Assembly (NCBI GenBank): GCA_964291365.2
Contig: OZ219989.1
Span: 3,472,001-3,536,000, forward strand
Reading direction: 5' to 3'
Length of the DNA: 64,000 nucleotides
Source: JBDWFY01 sp964291365
GTDB lineage: Bacteria; Pseudomonadota; Alphaproteobacteria; Rhizobiales; Stappiaceae
The notes under the pieces were generated by a model. That model did no database searches and was not told where the DNA came from. It saw nothing but the letters and a program-made list of their open reading frames with translations. Position numbers and translations under genes: made by a program. Shown here piece after piece: positions 53,262-62,213 of this stretch; the stretch's first letter is position 1; every line of letters begins with the position of its first letter.

Positions 53262-53857
53262 GTTTAATTGGATACGTCGAAATCCTTTAATTTTCAGCAG
53301 CTTTGTTATTCAACAACTGTGAATGAATAAATTTTTTGCGGTGGGTTAGTGATTAAATCACAAAAATGTTATCTCGTCAAATTATGAAAAGTTCCTTATA
53401 AATTGGACTATTTGAACCTCGTTTTTAACACCAAATTTTTGCGTTCAAGAATAATTCTAATCGCGTGGAAATTGCCAAGTTCATCGCGAATTCGGTCAGC
53501 ATTTTTTGCAAAAAGTAAGATTCTTAAAACGTCCCTAATATTGAAGTTATAATGAGGCACTGAGAATATGACATTATAAAATTACAAATACAAGCAATGA
53601 AAAGTAACTATTAAAATTTTAGACTTGAACATCCACTTTTATTGTGATTTTTCAACGTCTAATCCCTTTTAAAATTTTATAGTTATTATATTTAAATTAT
53701 AAAATATAACTTGTGTTTGAGATTTTCTTTTAACTGTTCCAATATTAATTGAAACAATTGGTACTTTTGCAGACGCTATTTACCAATCATCCAAAACCAG
53801 ATTTGAAGTGAGAACGATAGGAATCGCAGGTCGGACTAATTAGGATAGCTTAATATT
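53262..53857. other. Gene-poor spacer
   Basis: No supported coding frame, RNA or repeat. It is part of a 1.4-kb stretch between orphan protein B and the tRNA-like gene that looks like decayed sequence. Confidence 0.4.
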
Positions 53858-54094
53858 TCAAGTATTTTTTGCTTCTTCTCTCACATGTAACCGCTTCTTA
53901 ATCTGAAGCACAACAATACCTAACAAGATTATGATTATTGAGTTGGAAAAGGTTAATCCATTATTATAGATGACATTCAAAAAAGCACCAATATAACTCA
54001 ATGCAATAGTCAACAAATGACACTTGTCATCACGATAATTTCCAACCTGATGAAATTGATAATATTTGACGACATAGCCACTAAATTGAAAGGT
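53858..54094 (-). pseudogene. Membrane-protein remnant without a normal start
   Basis: An open stretch of 78 codons lies on the minus strand without ATG, preceded by a stop. It reads as a polar loop (YYQFHQVGNYRDDKCH) and two hydrophobic helices (LLTIALSYIGAFLNVIYNN and SIIIILLGIVVLQI) with a basic tail, so it looks like the C-terminal end of a lost membrane protein. No family is assigned. Confidence 0.35.
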
Positions 54095-54661
54095 TTATAA
54101 CTAAAGTGAAGCATATTACGAAAATATTTAATGAAATACCAAAATCCTAATAGAGTTTAAATTGAGTTCTCAATAGAAGTTGGAATTCAGTCGGCATCAA
54201 TTTGATATCAAATTAACAATTGTATGAAATATCCTAGATCAATAACCTACTATTTTCAGGTAGTTTAAATTTATTTCAAAAAAATCGTTAGTTATAATCA
54301 CGTATCCACATGACATTGCAAAATTTATAGAAAAATTGATAAGTGAATACAAACTAATGAGAGACGGACAAGTAAACACTGATTAGAGTTCATTGAATCA
54401 GACGCTGCGAAATTTGCAGCAAGTTGTGTAATGATAACGACAAATGAAATCGTAAATATTTCAACCCAATATTTATACAAATTTCACTGAGAGACCAATA
54501 GGTCTTTCATTTGTGGATTGTGATTCGGGTGAGTTTCATACGGGTTGTTCACTCGAACAAATAATTTCCATATTAAGACTTAAAACTGGCAGCGGATCGC
54601 AGAAATTTTCTAGTATTTGAAAGCGCGCCATATTGAAACTGTCTAAAAGAAGCACTAAATA
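54095..54661. other. Gene-poor spacer upstream of the tRNA-like gene
   Basis: No coding frame found. A weak inverted repeat (GAGAGACC / GGTCTTTC) lies near 54490-54510. Promoter signals for the tRNA-like gene are not clear. Confidence 0.4.
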
Positions 54662-54662
54662 T

Positions 54663-54738
54663 GGTGGTGTAGCTCAGTTGGTAGAGCACTAACCTGTAAT
54701 AAGGGTTAGAGGTCGCGGGTTCAAGTCCCGTCACCCCC
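54663..54738 (+). tRNA. tRNA-like gene with enlarged anticodon loop
   Basis: The D-arm (GCTC AGTTGGTA GAGC) and T-arm (GCGGG TTCAAGT CCCGT) are standard. The acceptor stem pairs GGTGGTG with CACCCCC with one U-C mismatch. The anticodon stem CTAAC/GTTAG is good, but it encloses 11 bases (CTGTAATAAGG) instead of 7. A normal loop of a Thr(TGT) tRNA would be CTTGTAA, so the gene looks like a tRNA-Thr with two extra bases and rearrangement. No CCA end is encoded. It may be a decayed tRNA or one with altered decoding; the isotype is uncertain. Confidence 0.6.
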
Positions 54739-54897
54739 TTCACAAACTACAAATCCATATTTTACTTGGATAGGTTGCAAGCCCGTTACAGTTACAAGTA
54801 ATCAAAGTACTAATTACAATGATTGAGTGAATAAAACCGTTTTGAATAAGATTTAAGTGTAGAAAATTTACGGTATTGCAAGTATACACATGACGAA

Positions 54898-55272
54898 TTG
54901 TATACGTTAGTTTATAGTACTCAATTATGTCTTCTGAAAAGGAAAACAAATCGGATTCAATATACATTGGCTAATTTTATTCCTGAGTTTGCAAATTCTA
55001 TACCTAAAGAACTTTCGGTTAATGAACAAACTGCTTCTGATGGCATAAAGTGTGTCAGTTATCAGGATATATTTGGTCAAATTGATGACGTTTTTCTGAT
55101 ATTAAGCGAGACGTTAGAGTTTATGAAAATTTCAAAATCTAAGTTTCTTAATCTGCTAGCAACTAACCCGACTTGGTCCAAATTGCAAAATAGAAGCGAC
55201 CAGAAATTTCTCGTTCAACTTCTCACTAGTCTTAAAAAAAAATTACAACAAATTGGTCACGGTAATGAGTAA
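54898..55272 (+). CDS. Orphan hypothetical protein, start uncertain
   Basis: An open frame of up to 124 codons beginning with TTG. The convincing part starts around 54967 (TTG, reading MANFIPEFANSIPKEL) and runs to 55272, about 101 residues, with a Lys-rich C-terminus (LLTSLKKKLQQIGHGNE). An ATG at 54927 in another frame reads MSSEKENKSDSIYIG and stops exactly where this frame becomes plausible, so a one-base shift may have split a longer gene. No family is recognised. Confidence 0.4.
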   Translation: MYTLVYSTQLCLLKRKTNRIQYTLANFIPEFANSIPKELSVNEQTASDGIKCVSYQDIFGQIDDVFLILSETLEFMKISKSKFLNLLATNPTWSKLQNRSDQKFLVQLLTSLKKKLQQIGHGNE

Positions 55273-55402
55273 ATCTAATTTTCATATATCAAGTCAACGA
55301 CTTAACTTCATTTATGTATGAATTTTCATTATTTGAAAGAAAACCTAAACATAAAAATTCAACCTTAAAATTTAAGATTTAAACCATGGTTTGATATCCA
55401 AA

Positions 55403-56719
55403 ATGTCAATCTCCCCTTTCGATTCTAATATCTATGGAAATTTATTTCTTGATGAAGAAATTACAAACCAGTTCAGCGATTCAAGTGAACTTTCCTCTCT
55501 CATTCATGTTGAATCAGCTCTCGCTAAAATAGAATCTGAATTAGGTATCATACCAAAAGGTGCTGCCCAAAAAATAGTGCAAAGACTTTCAAATTTGCAA
55601 TTGACTGACTTTAACCTGGTTACTGGAACGCGTAACGATGGCATTCCAATTCCTGCAATGGTTAAGCAACTGCGCGAAATTATTGGAGGTGAAGCAGGTG
55701 CATTTGTTCATTTTGGTGCAACAAGTCAAGATATAATGGACACCGCGTTAATTCTTCGATTACAACGTTCTCACTTGATAATTAACCGACGATTAGCTGA
55801 ATTGATAAATTATTTAAAAGATAGGGCAGGATTCTTTATTGACACAATTGTTCCAGCAAGAACACGTTCCCAACAAGCGACTCCGACAATTTTAGCTATG
55901 AAGATTGCGGTTTGGATCTCAGCACTAAAGAGACACCAGATACGTTTAGAACAAATTCAACAACGGTTGTTTGTCATTCAGTTTGGTGGAGCCTCTGGTA
56001 CCTTGGCATCATTTGCAGGACGCGGAATAGAAGTAATGGAGAAACTTGCAGCTGAATTGGAACTTGGAGTTCCTGATTTACCCTGGCATTCCATTCGTGA
56101 CAATCTTGCAGAATTCAGTAGTGTATTAACATTGATCTCGTCAACACTTGGGAAAATTGGACAAGACTTAATTCAATTGGGACAAACCGAAATACAAGAA
56201 CTTTCGGATAATTCAAACGGTGGTTCATCTACTATGCCACAAAAATCGAATCCAGTTAATTCCGAAATCTTAGTTGCTACCACCCGTCACCTAGTCAATT
56301 TGAATTCAACTATGCAATCCGCGGTCTTACACGCGCAAGAGCGTGATGGTACTGCGTGGACAAGTGAATGGTTAAGTCTGCCTCAAATCGTTATATTGAC
56401 AGGAAATTCCCTGAATTATGCAATTCAAATTGCAAAAAATTTAAAAGCCAATAATGTCATGATTCAACAAACTCTTAACATGTCACGCAGTCTACTTTTA
56501 GCTGAAGCAGCTACATTTGCATTAGCTCAAATAGTGCCATTACCAACGGCACAGGAATTAGTAAAAAACGCTACTAAGGCTGTGACAAAATCAGGAGAAG
56601 ATTTGATTGATTACTTAGCTGAAAACACCAAATACGAAATTGATTGGGATGCGGTTCGAAATCCGAAAAACTATTTAGGTAATGCGCGAGATTTTGTACA
56701 GAGGGTAATTGAAAATTAG
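55403..56719 (+). CDS. pcaB: 3-carboxy-cis,cis-muconate cycloisomerase
   Basis: A 438-residue member of the fumarase/aspartase superfamily. It closes 3-carboxymuconate, the product of PcaHG, to 4-carboxymuconolactone. The signature loop is GGSSTMPQKSNPVNSE (about 272-287) with the catalytic Ser, and FGATSQDIMDTA (about 98-109) forms the substrate site. The ATG at 55403 is preferred to a TTG 12 bases upstream. It is followed by pcaC on the same strand after a 329-base spacer, so the two may have separate promoters. Length fits the bacterial family. Confidence 0.9.
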   Translation: MSISPFDSNIYGNLFLDEEITNQFSDSSELSSLIHVESALAKIESELGIIPKGAAQKIVQRLSNLQLTDFNLVTGTRNDGIPIPAMVKQLREIIGGEAGAFVHFGATSQDIMDTALILRLQRSHLIINRRLAELINYLKDRAGFFIDTIVPARTRSQQATPTILAMKIAVWISALKRHQIRLEQIQQRLFVIQFGGASGTLASFAGRGIEVMEKLAAELELGVPDLPWHSIRDNLAEFSSVLTLISSTLGKIGQDLIQLGQTEIQELSDNSNGGSSTMPQKSNPVNSEILVATTRHLVNLNSTMQSAVLHAQERDGTAWTSEWLSLPQIVILTGNSLNYAIQIAKNLKANNVMIQQTLNMSRSLLLAEAATFALAQIVPLPTAQELVKNATKAVTKSGEDLIDYLAENTKYEIDWDAVRNPKNYLGNARDFVQRVIEN

Positions 56720-57048
56720 TGATATTAAGTCAATATTAGTAAAGTAACACATGACTAAATGAAGATGATATTCCCGTCAACAATACACTTTTGTCGTCAG
56801 TTTCCTTCCCATTTTTTATAGATTACATATTGATTGGAATCATCTCTCAATATTTACAAAATTGGAGCTTGGTGAAAATTATAAACTTAATGTATTGCCA
56901 AATTAGGTAGAAACAAATGGTATAGTTCCAATAATGGAAATACAAAACTAGGCCAATCTAAAGACTAATTCATGCTAAACTGGTATATATTCATATTTCT
57001 TCAATTCCATCATTACGTACTTAATGTCCAAACAAAAGGAACTTTGAA
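56720..57048. other. Spacer between pcaB and pcaC
   Basis: No coding frame is seen. Its size is unusual for two enzymes of one pathway and suggests a separate pcaC promoter, but no operator is recognised. Confidence 0.4.
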
Positions 57049-57426
57049 ATGAACCGAAATAAAGTAGGTATGACAACACGCCGCAAAATTTTGGGTGATA
57101 CCCATGTTGATCGCGCAGAATCAAACAAAACTAAGTTTGATGAACCTTTTCAAACACTGATCACTGAAAGTGCTTGGGGACAGGTCTGGTCATCTGATAA
57201 AATCACTTTAAGAGAGCGATCAATGATTACACTTGCCCTCTTAGCGGCAACAGGAAATTTTGATGAAATAGCTATGCACATTCGTGCCACTGCAAACACA
57301 GGTGCAAGTAAAACTGATGTGATGGAAGCATTTCAACATGTCGCGATTTATGCGGGGGTACCAAAAGCAAATCATGCCATCAAAATTGCAAAAGCTACCT
57401 ATCAAGAGATGGAGAATGAAAAATAG
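57049..57426 (+). CDS. pcaC: 4-carboxymuconolactone decarboxylase
   Basis: A 125-residue CMD-family protein that removes CO2 from 4-carboxymuconolactone to give beta-ketoadipate enol-lactone. The core ITLALLAATGNFDEIAMHIR (about 63-82) and GVPKANHAIKIAK (about 104-116) carry the conserved catalytic-site Glu/His. The ATG at 57049 follows AAGGAA. The usual fused or adjacent PcaD hydrolase is absent from this window. It is convergent with pcaG. Confidence 0.9.
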   Translation: MNRNKVGMTTRRKILGDTHVDRAESNKTKFDEPFQTLITESAWGQVWSSDKITLRERSMITLALLAATGNFDEIAMHIRATANTGASKTDVMEAFQHVAIYAGVPKANHAIKIAKATYQEMENEK

Positions 57427-57579
57427 GTGAATTAATACCAATTGATTTTAGACATCTCTAGAAAAATCTACCTCTAATGTCAACTTTTCTTACTGCACAT
57501 CATTCGGAACTCATTTTCCAAAATGTCAATTATTGTCTGAGAAGATAGTGAGAAAAATTATTGGGAAAATTTTCAATCA

Positions 57580-58179
57580 TCACAAATCCAAAAAGATTGT
57601 TTCACCTTCCCCTTGAATGCGAACATCAAAGCGATATTGCCCATCTTCAATTTTCCTAGCAACCAATGTATTGACGCGTGGTCTTTGCTCTATTTTGTTT
57701 AAAAGAGGGTCTGTAGAATTGTCCTCATCTTCAAAATAAATTCGGGTATGCAAACCAACATTAATACCACGCGCAACAATCCAAATTGAAATATGTGGTG
57801 CATACATTTGTTCATTGCGCCCTTTAACAGGTCCAGGTTTTATCGTACGTAGAGTAAACTCACCACTATCTTTATCAGTAGCAAATCGACAAAAACCTGA
57901 CACTTTTTCGTCTACCCCCTCTTGACCATAAAATAAACCTTGTGCATCTGGTTGCCAACTCTCAATCAAAGCATCACGTAATGCCCAACCGGTTCCATCT
58001 AACACTGAACCAGTAATGGTTATCAATTCACCATTTGCGCCTTCTTCAATTGGAGAAAGTCCAAGATCTTCACGATATACTCCCTCTATACCCGTAAAAC
58101 TAGGTACACATCCAATATGCACATAAGGGCCAGCAGTTTGGCTTGGTGTTTCAATCAATAAATTAAGATCTTGGGTCAC
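57580..58179 (-). CDS. pcaG: Protocatechuate 3,4-dioxygenase alpha subunit
   Basis: A 199-residue PcaG subunit. TPSQTAGPYVHIGCVP (about 11-26) is the typical start, and TITGSVLDGTGWALRDALIE with IESWQPDAQG form the core fold. It lacks the iron ligands, which reside in PcaH, as is normal for the alpha subunit. It starts with GTG directly after the pcaH stop (TGAGTG), so translation is coupled; GAGGG at the pcaH end serves as ribosome site. The complex opens protocatechuate between the two hydroxyls to give 3-carboxymuconate. Confidence 0.93.
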   Translation of the reverse strand: MTQDLNLLIETPSQTAGPYVHIGCVPSFTGIEGVYREDLGLSPIEEGANGELITITGSVLDGTGWALRDALIESWQPDAQGLFYGQEGVDEKVSGFCRFATDKDSGEFTLRTIKPGPVKGRNEQMYAPHISIWIVARGINVGLHTRIYFEDEDNSTDPLLNKIEQRPRVNTLVARKIEDGQYRFDVRIQGEGETIFLDL

Positions 58180-58908
58180 TCACATACCCTCTGGTTTGTT
58201 TTCAAATATAGTCTGACGACGACCTCGCAACACAATGTCAAATTTGTAAGCCAGATAATCCATCTCGCGCGAATTCTGCATATCAAGCGGTGCAACTAAA
58301 CGTTCGATTTGAGTTTTATCTGGAATTGTCGCGACAATAGGACATCGCTTTATCAGTGGATCACCCTCAAAATACATTTGCGTAATTAGTCGTTGTCCAA
58401 AAGCATGACCAAAAACTGAAAAGTGGATGTGCATTGGTCTCCAATCATTAGCACGATTCGGCCAAGGATAAGCACCAGGTCGAATGGTCAGAAATTCATA
58501 GAAACCATACTCATCGGTCAATGTGCGTCCACATCCACCAAAATTCGGATCAAGTGGAGCAAAATATGTATCCTTAATATGACGATAACGACCACCTGCA
58601 TTGGCCTGCCAGATTTCTATTAACGTATTAGGAACTGGATGACTATTTTCATCAAGTACATGACCATGAACACGAATTCGTTCACCAATAGCAAATTCTT
58701 TACCTTGTGAATAATTGACAATCAAATTGTTATCTAACGAACCAATTAAGCTATGACCAAAACGCGGTCCATGTTCTTCAGATGGAGTCGATTCCATTGA
58801 CAACAATGGTAGATTAGGTGAACGTAGAATGGATGATTTGTAGTCAGGATAATATGGAACAGGATGCATTTCTCTTCGCCGCGCCATAAGTACTGAACCA
58901 TCAATCAT
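58180..58908 (-). CDS. pcaH: Protocatechuate 3,4-dioxygenase beta subunit
   Basis: A 242-residue catalytic subunit. The non-haem ferric iron ligands fall exactly at the textbook positions: Tyr108 (GGRYRH), Tyr147 (PGAYPWPN), His160 and His162 (RPMHIHF). It forms an alpha/beta oligomer with PcaG, encoded immediately downstream. The ATG at 58906-58908 has GGAGG 4 bases upstream. Its product feeds PcaB at 55403, although the pcaHG and pcaBC genes are in convergent, not shared, transcripts. Confidence 0.95.
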   Translation of the reverse strand: MIDGSVLMARRREMHPVPYYPDYKSSILRSPNLPLLSMESTPSEEHGPRFGHSLIGSLDNNLIVNYSQGKEFAIGERIRVHGHVLDENSHPVPNTLIEIWQANAGGRYRHIKDTYFAPLDPNFGGCGRTLTDEYGFYEFLTIRPGAYPWPNRANDWRPMHIHFSVFGHAFGQRLITQMYFEGDPLIKRCPIVATIPDKTQIERLVAPLDMQNSREMDYLAYKFDIVLRGRRQTIFENKPEGM

Positions 58909-59314
58909 ATAATACCTCCCTTTCTTCGTAGGTTTCTCTTATATGTTGCTATGCTTCTTAAATCATCCACAGAATTATACAATTCACTAAATATGAGCGC
59001 ATCTCTCAATCAATACGCATTTAATCACCTAGTCTTAAACTTTCTGAATTGTGCATTGGAAATTCTTAAGTTTTTCTCTATTACGAATTAGAATAACCAT
59101 TCTTTAAACGCTCTCTCGTTACGTAATATTCAACTTAAAGACAAATCTTCTCTCTCCTCTACAATGTACCAAGAATTCAATAAAAACAAATTTTTTGTAT
59201 AGCCAACTGAGACTCAAACTAATTTTCAACTGAATTCTGTCAAAAACTGACAGAAGTTGGGATTATTTTTGTATTCTAAAAAATAGAATCCAATAATTCA
59301 AACAAATAATTTTT
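58909..59314. other. Spacer upstream of pcaH
   Basis: Contains the pcaH promoter, but no clear operator for an LTTR or IclR-type regulator. No coding frame is seen. Confidence 0.4.
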
Positions 59315-59449
59315 ATGAGTTGCAGATTAAATTTCCAATCCACTTACGTGAAAAAACAAAATTTAAGTCAACAAACCAGACCTCACGAATTAGTAAAGGC
59401 AATGTTGCCTCACTCTGCATTAACTCCAGAATTTTTCAACGAAGGCTGA
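59315..59449 (+). CDS. Possible small ORF or gene fragment
   Basis: A 44-codon frame from an ATG at 59315. The C-terminal half, PHELVKAMLPHSALTPEFFNEG, looks protein-like, while the beginning is less so. It could be the start of a lost gene. No ribosome site is evident. Confidence 0.25.
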   Translation: MSCRLNFQSTYVKKQNLSQQTRPHELVKAMLPHSALTPEFFNEG

Positions 59450-59698
59450 ATCTATCGTAAATCCGTTGATTTAAATATTTGATAGTGTTGCAATTTGATT
59501 GCATTTAATTGACACCCTGAAATAAATTTCAGGTTATGTGACAAATCTCTGCAAATACGCTAGTTTTGAATTTTGTTTGAAGTAGAAGAATGAATATTCT
59601 ATGAGTTTATTTTCAAATACTCTTTTGACTTATTGCATATTATTATTTATTATTTGAAATTTTTGATATAAAATTATTCCTCTATTGAGAATTTTAAA

Positions 59699-60343
59699 AT
59701 GACTCTTTATTTCCTCAAATTATTTAACCCCTATAGCATTTTACCAGGTATTTTAAGTTTTGTGGTTTTCAGTTTAACAGTTATTCCAGACAATGACATA
59801 TCTAAGCAAATATTGAATTATCAAATCTCAATAATTGCATTAGTTTGTTTTTTAATTGTTTCTGCAATTTTTGGAATTGTAATAAACGCAGTTGGTGAAT
59901 TCCTATTTGAAATATTATTAGTTTCAATAATACTGTATCCACCTGCAAATTTGATCTTGAACTTGGGTATCAATAATCAAAGTCGGAAATTATTGTCAAA
60001 GACAATGTACTATAGTAATTTTTTCAAAAATTTAGATATTCAAGAAATCGAAATCGGAAGGAAAAACTTTAAAACAAGCCAGAAAATGGAACTAAACTTG
60101 TATTCATTGAACAAATTTTTGAGTTGGGCAGGTCATCAGCTAACAGAAAATTTAAATTTGAAAAAAGAGCTAGAATTACTGGAAAGCGAGTATAAATTTA
60201 TCCGAAACATTTCATTGGTGAGTTTGTTTTCATTTCCAATTTCAGTAATTTTTCCGGTATTTTCAATAATTTTGATAAAACATTTTTGTGACCGATACTA
60301 CAGGTATGTGTATAAATTTTTATCAGTTACATGGAGTAAATAA
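59699..60343 (+). CDS. Orphan membrane protein (214 aa)
   Basis: Not recognised. Hydrophobic segments lie at about 12-30, 42-62 and 66-90 (IIALVCFLIVSAIFGIVINA and LLVSIILYPPANLIL), then a polar stretch (about 95-160), and a further helix at about 172-195 (SLVSLFSFPISVIFPVFSIILI). The polar part is basic and probably cytoplasmic. ATG at 59699 lies in a very AT-rich leader and has a weak ribosome site. A second orphan membrane gene follows on the same strand after 160 bases. Confidence 0.55.
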   Translation: MTLYFLKLFNPYSILPGILSFVVFSLTVIPDNDISKQILNYQISIIALVCFLIVSAIFGIVINAVGEFLFEILLVSIILYPPANLILNLGINNQSRKLLSKTMYYSNFFKNLDIQEIEIGRKNFKTSQKMELNLYSLNKFLSWAGHQLTENLNLKKELELLESEYKFIRNISLVSLFSFPISVIFPVFSIILIKHFCDRYYRYVYKFLSVTWSK

Positions 60344-60503
60344 AGTTCATAAATTTTTGTCAAATAAACGTAATTTACAAAAAATAAATTTAAGTGTTGC
60401 AGAATCAAAGTTTATGTATTATGTACTAAAGTGTTGACTTACTCAATAAAATGTTATAAAACTCAATTAAGAAAAATACTTTTTACTAAGTTTGGAGTTT
60501 CTA

Positions 60504-61187
60504 ATGTTAGATTACAAACAAAGAAAGATACTAATTTTTGGAATCTGTAGCTCAATTGCCGGATTGATAAGCTATTTCTTTATCCAACTCAGTGGAATAA
60601 ATAATCAGTTCTCTAATTTGAAATTTTCAAGTATCTTTAATTTTGATTTAGAAATTCAAGATTTACTAATTCTAGGATTCAATATATCTGTATTAATTGT
60701 TCTGATTTATTTGGGACATAATTATATTGATAAAACTAAGTTTCAGTTAATTTCTCTCTTAAGAAATATTCTAATTGGATTCTTTTGTGTAACAATCGGA
60801 GTTGTTGTTTTAACAATTATACCAATAACAGAAATTTCAAAATTTTTCTTTTTAGACGAAAATGATAGCATTGAATTTACTTTGAAACACATTATTTCAG
60901 TTTATGCAATCTTTTTTGCATTAAGAACTGATCTAAAATTCAACCGAATAGGGCTTGCAAGTATAATCTGTGGAGTAGCTGCGATCCAATATATATATAT
61001 ATGGAATTTTGGCAAAAGTAGCATTATTGCTGGATATATTTTTAATGGATTAACCATAGGAGTTGTAGTGGCGTTCTTTAATCCAGAATTTTCAAATTAC
61101 AATAACAAAAATTTATTAAATGTCTTTACCCAAAGAGCAAAAAAAATTATAGACAATAAAGCATATGTAGAGTCTTCAGATCGGTAG
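60504..61187 (+). CDS. Orphan multi-pass membrane protein (227 aa)
   Basis: Not recognised. About seven hydrophobic helices occupy about 10-220 and leave only short loops (for example ILIFGICSSIAGLISYFF, LLILGFNISVLIVLIYLG, LIGFFCVTIGVVVLTIIP). The C-terminal about 25 residues are polar (NVFTQRAKKIIDNKAYV). The ATG at 60504 is chosen because TTGGAG lies 8 bases before it. It follows the membrane gene at 59699 and may be cotranscribed with it. No transporter motif is visible. Confidence 0.6.
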   Translation: MLDYKQRKILIFGICSSIAGLISYFFIQLSGINNQFSNLKFSSIFNFDLEIQDLLILGFNISVLIVLIYLGHNYIDKTKFQLISLLRNILIGFFCVTIGVVVLTIIPITEISKFFFLDENDSIEFTLKHIISVYAIFFALRTDLKFNRIGLASIICGVAAIQYIYIWNFGKSSIIAGYIFNGLTIGVVVAFFNPEFSNYNNKNLLNVFTQRAKKIIDNKAYVESSDR

Positions 61188-61258
61188 TATATAAGAAAAT
61201 ATTTATCCACTATTCAACAATTTAAAATAACAAACAAATTTTCCGACAATTCTGACTG

Positions 61259-61405
61259 ATTATTGACACCTTAACCGATGTTTGGGGGTATGAAAATACC
61301 CCAACAATTGCTAAATTATTACACCAACTTCCTGATTGTTACGTTTTGCACTAGGATGAAGCTCAAACATTTCCCAGCTTACTCCAGCAAAAATGTGAAG
61401 TATAA
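61259..61405 (+). pseudogene. Short gene remnant with in-frame stop
   Basis: A protein-like frame without start reads TDVWGYENTPTIAKLLHQL and PDCYVLH, then TAG, then DEAQTFPSLLQQKCE before TAA. A TGA also lies just upstream. The composition differs from the random spacer around it, so this appears to be the remnant of a lost gene. Family not recognised. Confidence 0.35.
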
Positions 61406-61500
61406 AAAAAATTCATAAATCTCAAATTCAACAGCTATTTGATTCTGATAAGAAAAATCTATTTTCATTATTCCGTTATTATCAAAGATGTTGATTATTG

Positions 61501-61647
61501 TTAATCACTAAATTTACCTGATTTTTGCGAAGATATTTTTTCAATATCACCTAGTAAGTTTGCTAAACAGGAAGGTGATCGCTCTTCAAGATATTCCTGT
61601 AAATCATCCAAATCACGTAGTGCATCGGATATGAATTCAATTTTCAT
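61501..61647 (-). pseudogene. ParE/RelE-like toxin, truncated
   Basis: The ATG at 61645-61647 opens MKIEFISDALRDLDDLQEYL, typical for ParE/RelE-type toxins, and continues to DIEKI, then ends at residue 48 with a different sequence (SSQKSGKFSD) and a stop. A normal toxin has about 90-100 residues and includes a catalytic or gyrase-binding C-terminal half that is absent here. It starts 2 bases after the antitoxin stop, the usual arrangement. The loss of the toxin would leave a harmless orphan antitoxin. Confidence 0.65.
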
Positions 61648-61649
61648 GC

Positions 61650-61934
61650 TTAGTTACGATCAGGAAGATCAAATACTTCAGAAGCACGTTTCGCATCTTT
61701 CGTTCCCCAGGTTCGCATCCAACGAAATACTTCTTCAGCAGGGTATGTCGGGCTAGAATCAATAATTGCAACAGCGGCATCTAACTCTGTAAGGTAAGCC
61801 ATGCGGTCTAGAACATATTGAGCTATCGCTTCATTGATAATAAATGAATACGTGTGGTTTGTCAATTTCGCAAAGTAGTCAAGAGTTGATTGAGTTTCTT
61901 CAGACAATTTGATTTCAGAAATCGAACCTTCCAT
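61650..61934 (-). CDS. RHH antitoxin-like protein of a ParDE-type pair
   Basis: A 94-residue small protein with a ribbon-helix-helix-like N-terminus (ISEIKLSEETQSTLDYFAKL) and a helical C-terminus ending VFDLPDRN. The segment YPAEEVFRWMRTWGTKD is the common toxin-binding region of this antitoxin group. It lies directly upstream of the truncated ParE-like toxin gene and would normally repress the operon and bind the toxin. With the toxin gone it is probably only a leftover regulator. ATG at 61932-61934. Confidence 0.7.
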   Translation of the reverse strand: MEGSISEIKLSEETQSTLDYFAKLTNHTYSFIINEAIAQYVLDRMAYLTELDAAVAIIDSSPTYPAEEVFRWMRTWGTKDAKRASEVFDLPDRN

Positions 61935-62213
61935 TATAAATATTTACTTTATGATTTAATCAATATTTTTCATAACTTAGTAATTTTTATTTAGAATGTC
62001 AAATTAATTCACCAATATATTTAATAAATTCCACGTTTTCCGCTCTGCGAATTAAAATACACGGTTCAATTTTAATATCTTAAAACTGATCCAAAAAATG
62101 AAAATCTCATATTCTACGTTCAAATACAAAGAGTTTGTAATTTCACAACTTTTTCATACTTTTTTTGTTCTATAATTCTTTATAATACTCAAGAGCATTA
62201 ACCAATCGTTGGA

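Noticed and set aside
54662..54738. Reading the tRNA-like gene as tRNA-Tyr because of the CTGTAA string
   Set aside because: Tyr tRNAs have a long variable arm, and GTA would not be centred in the loop here; the short variable region fits a Thr-type tRNA better.
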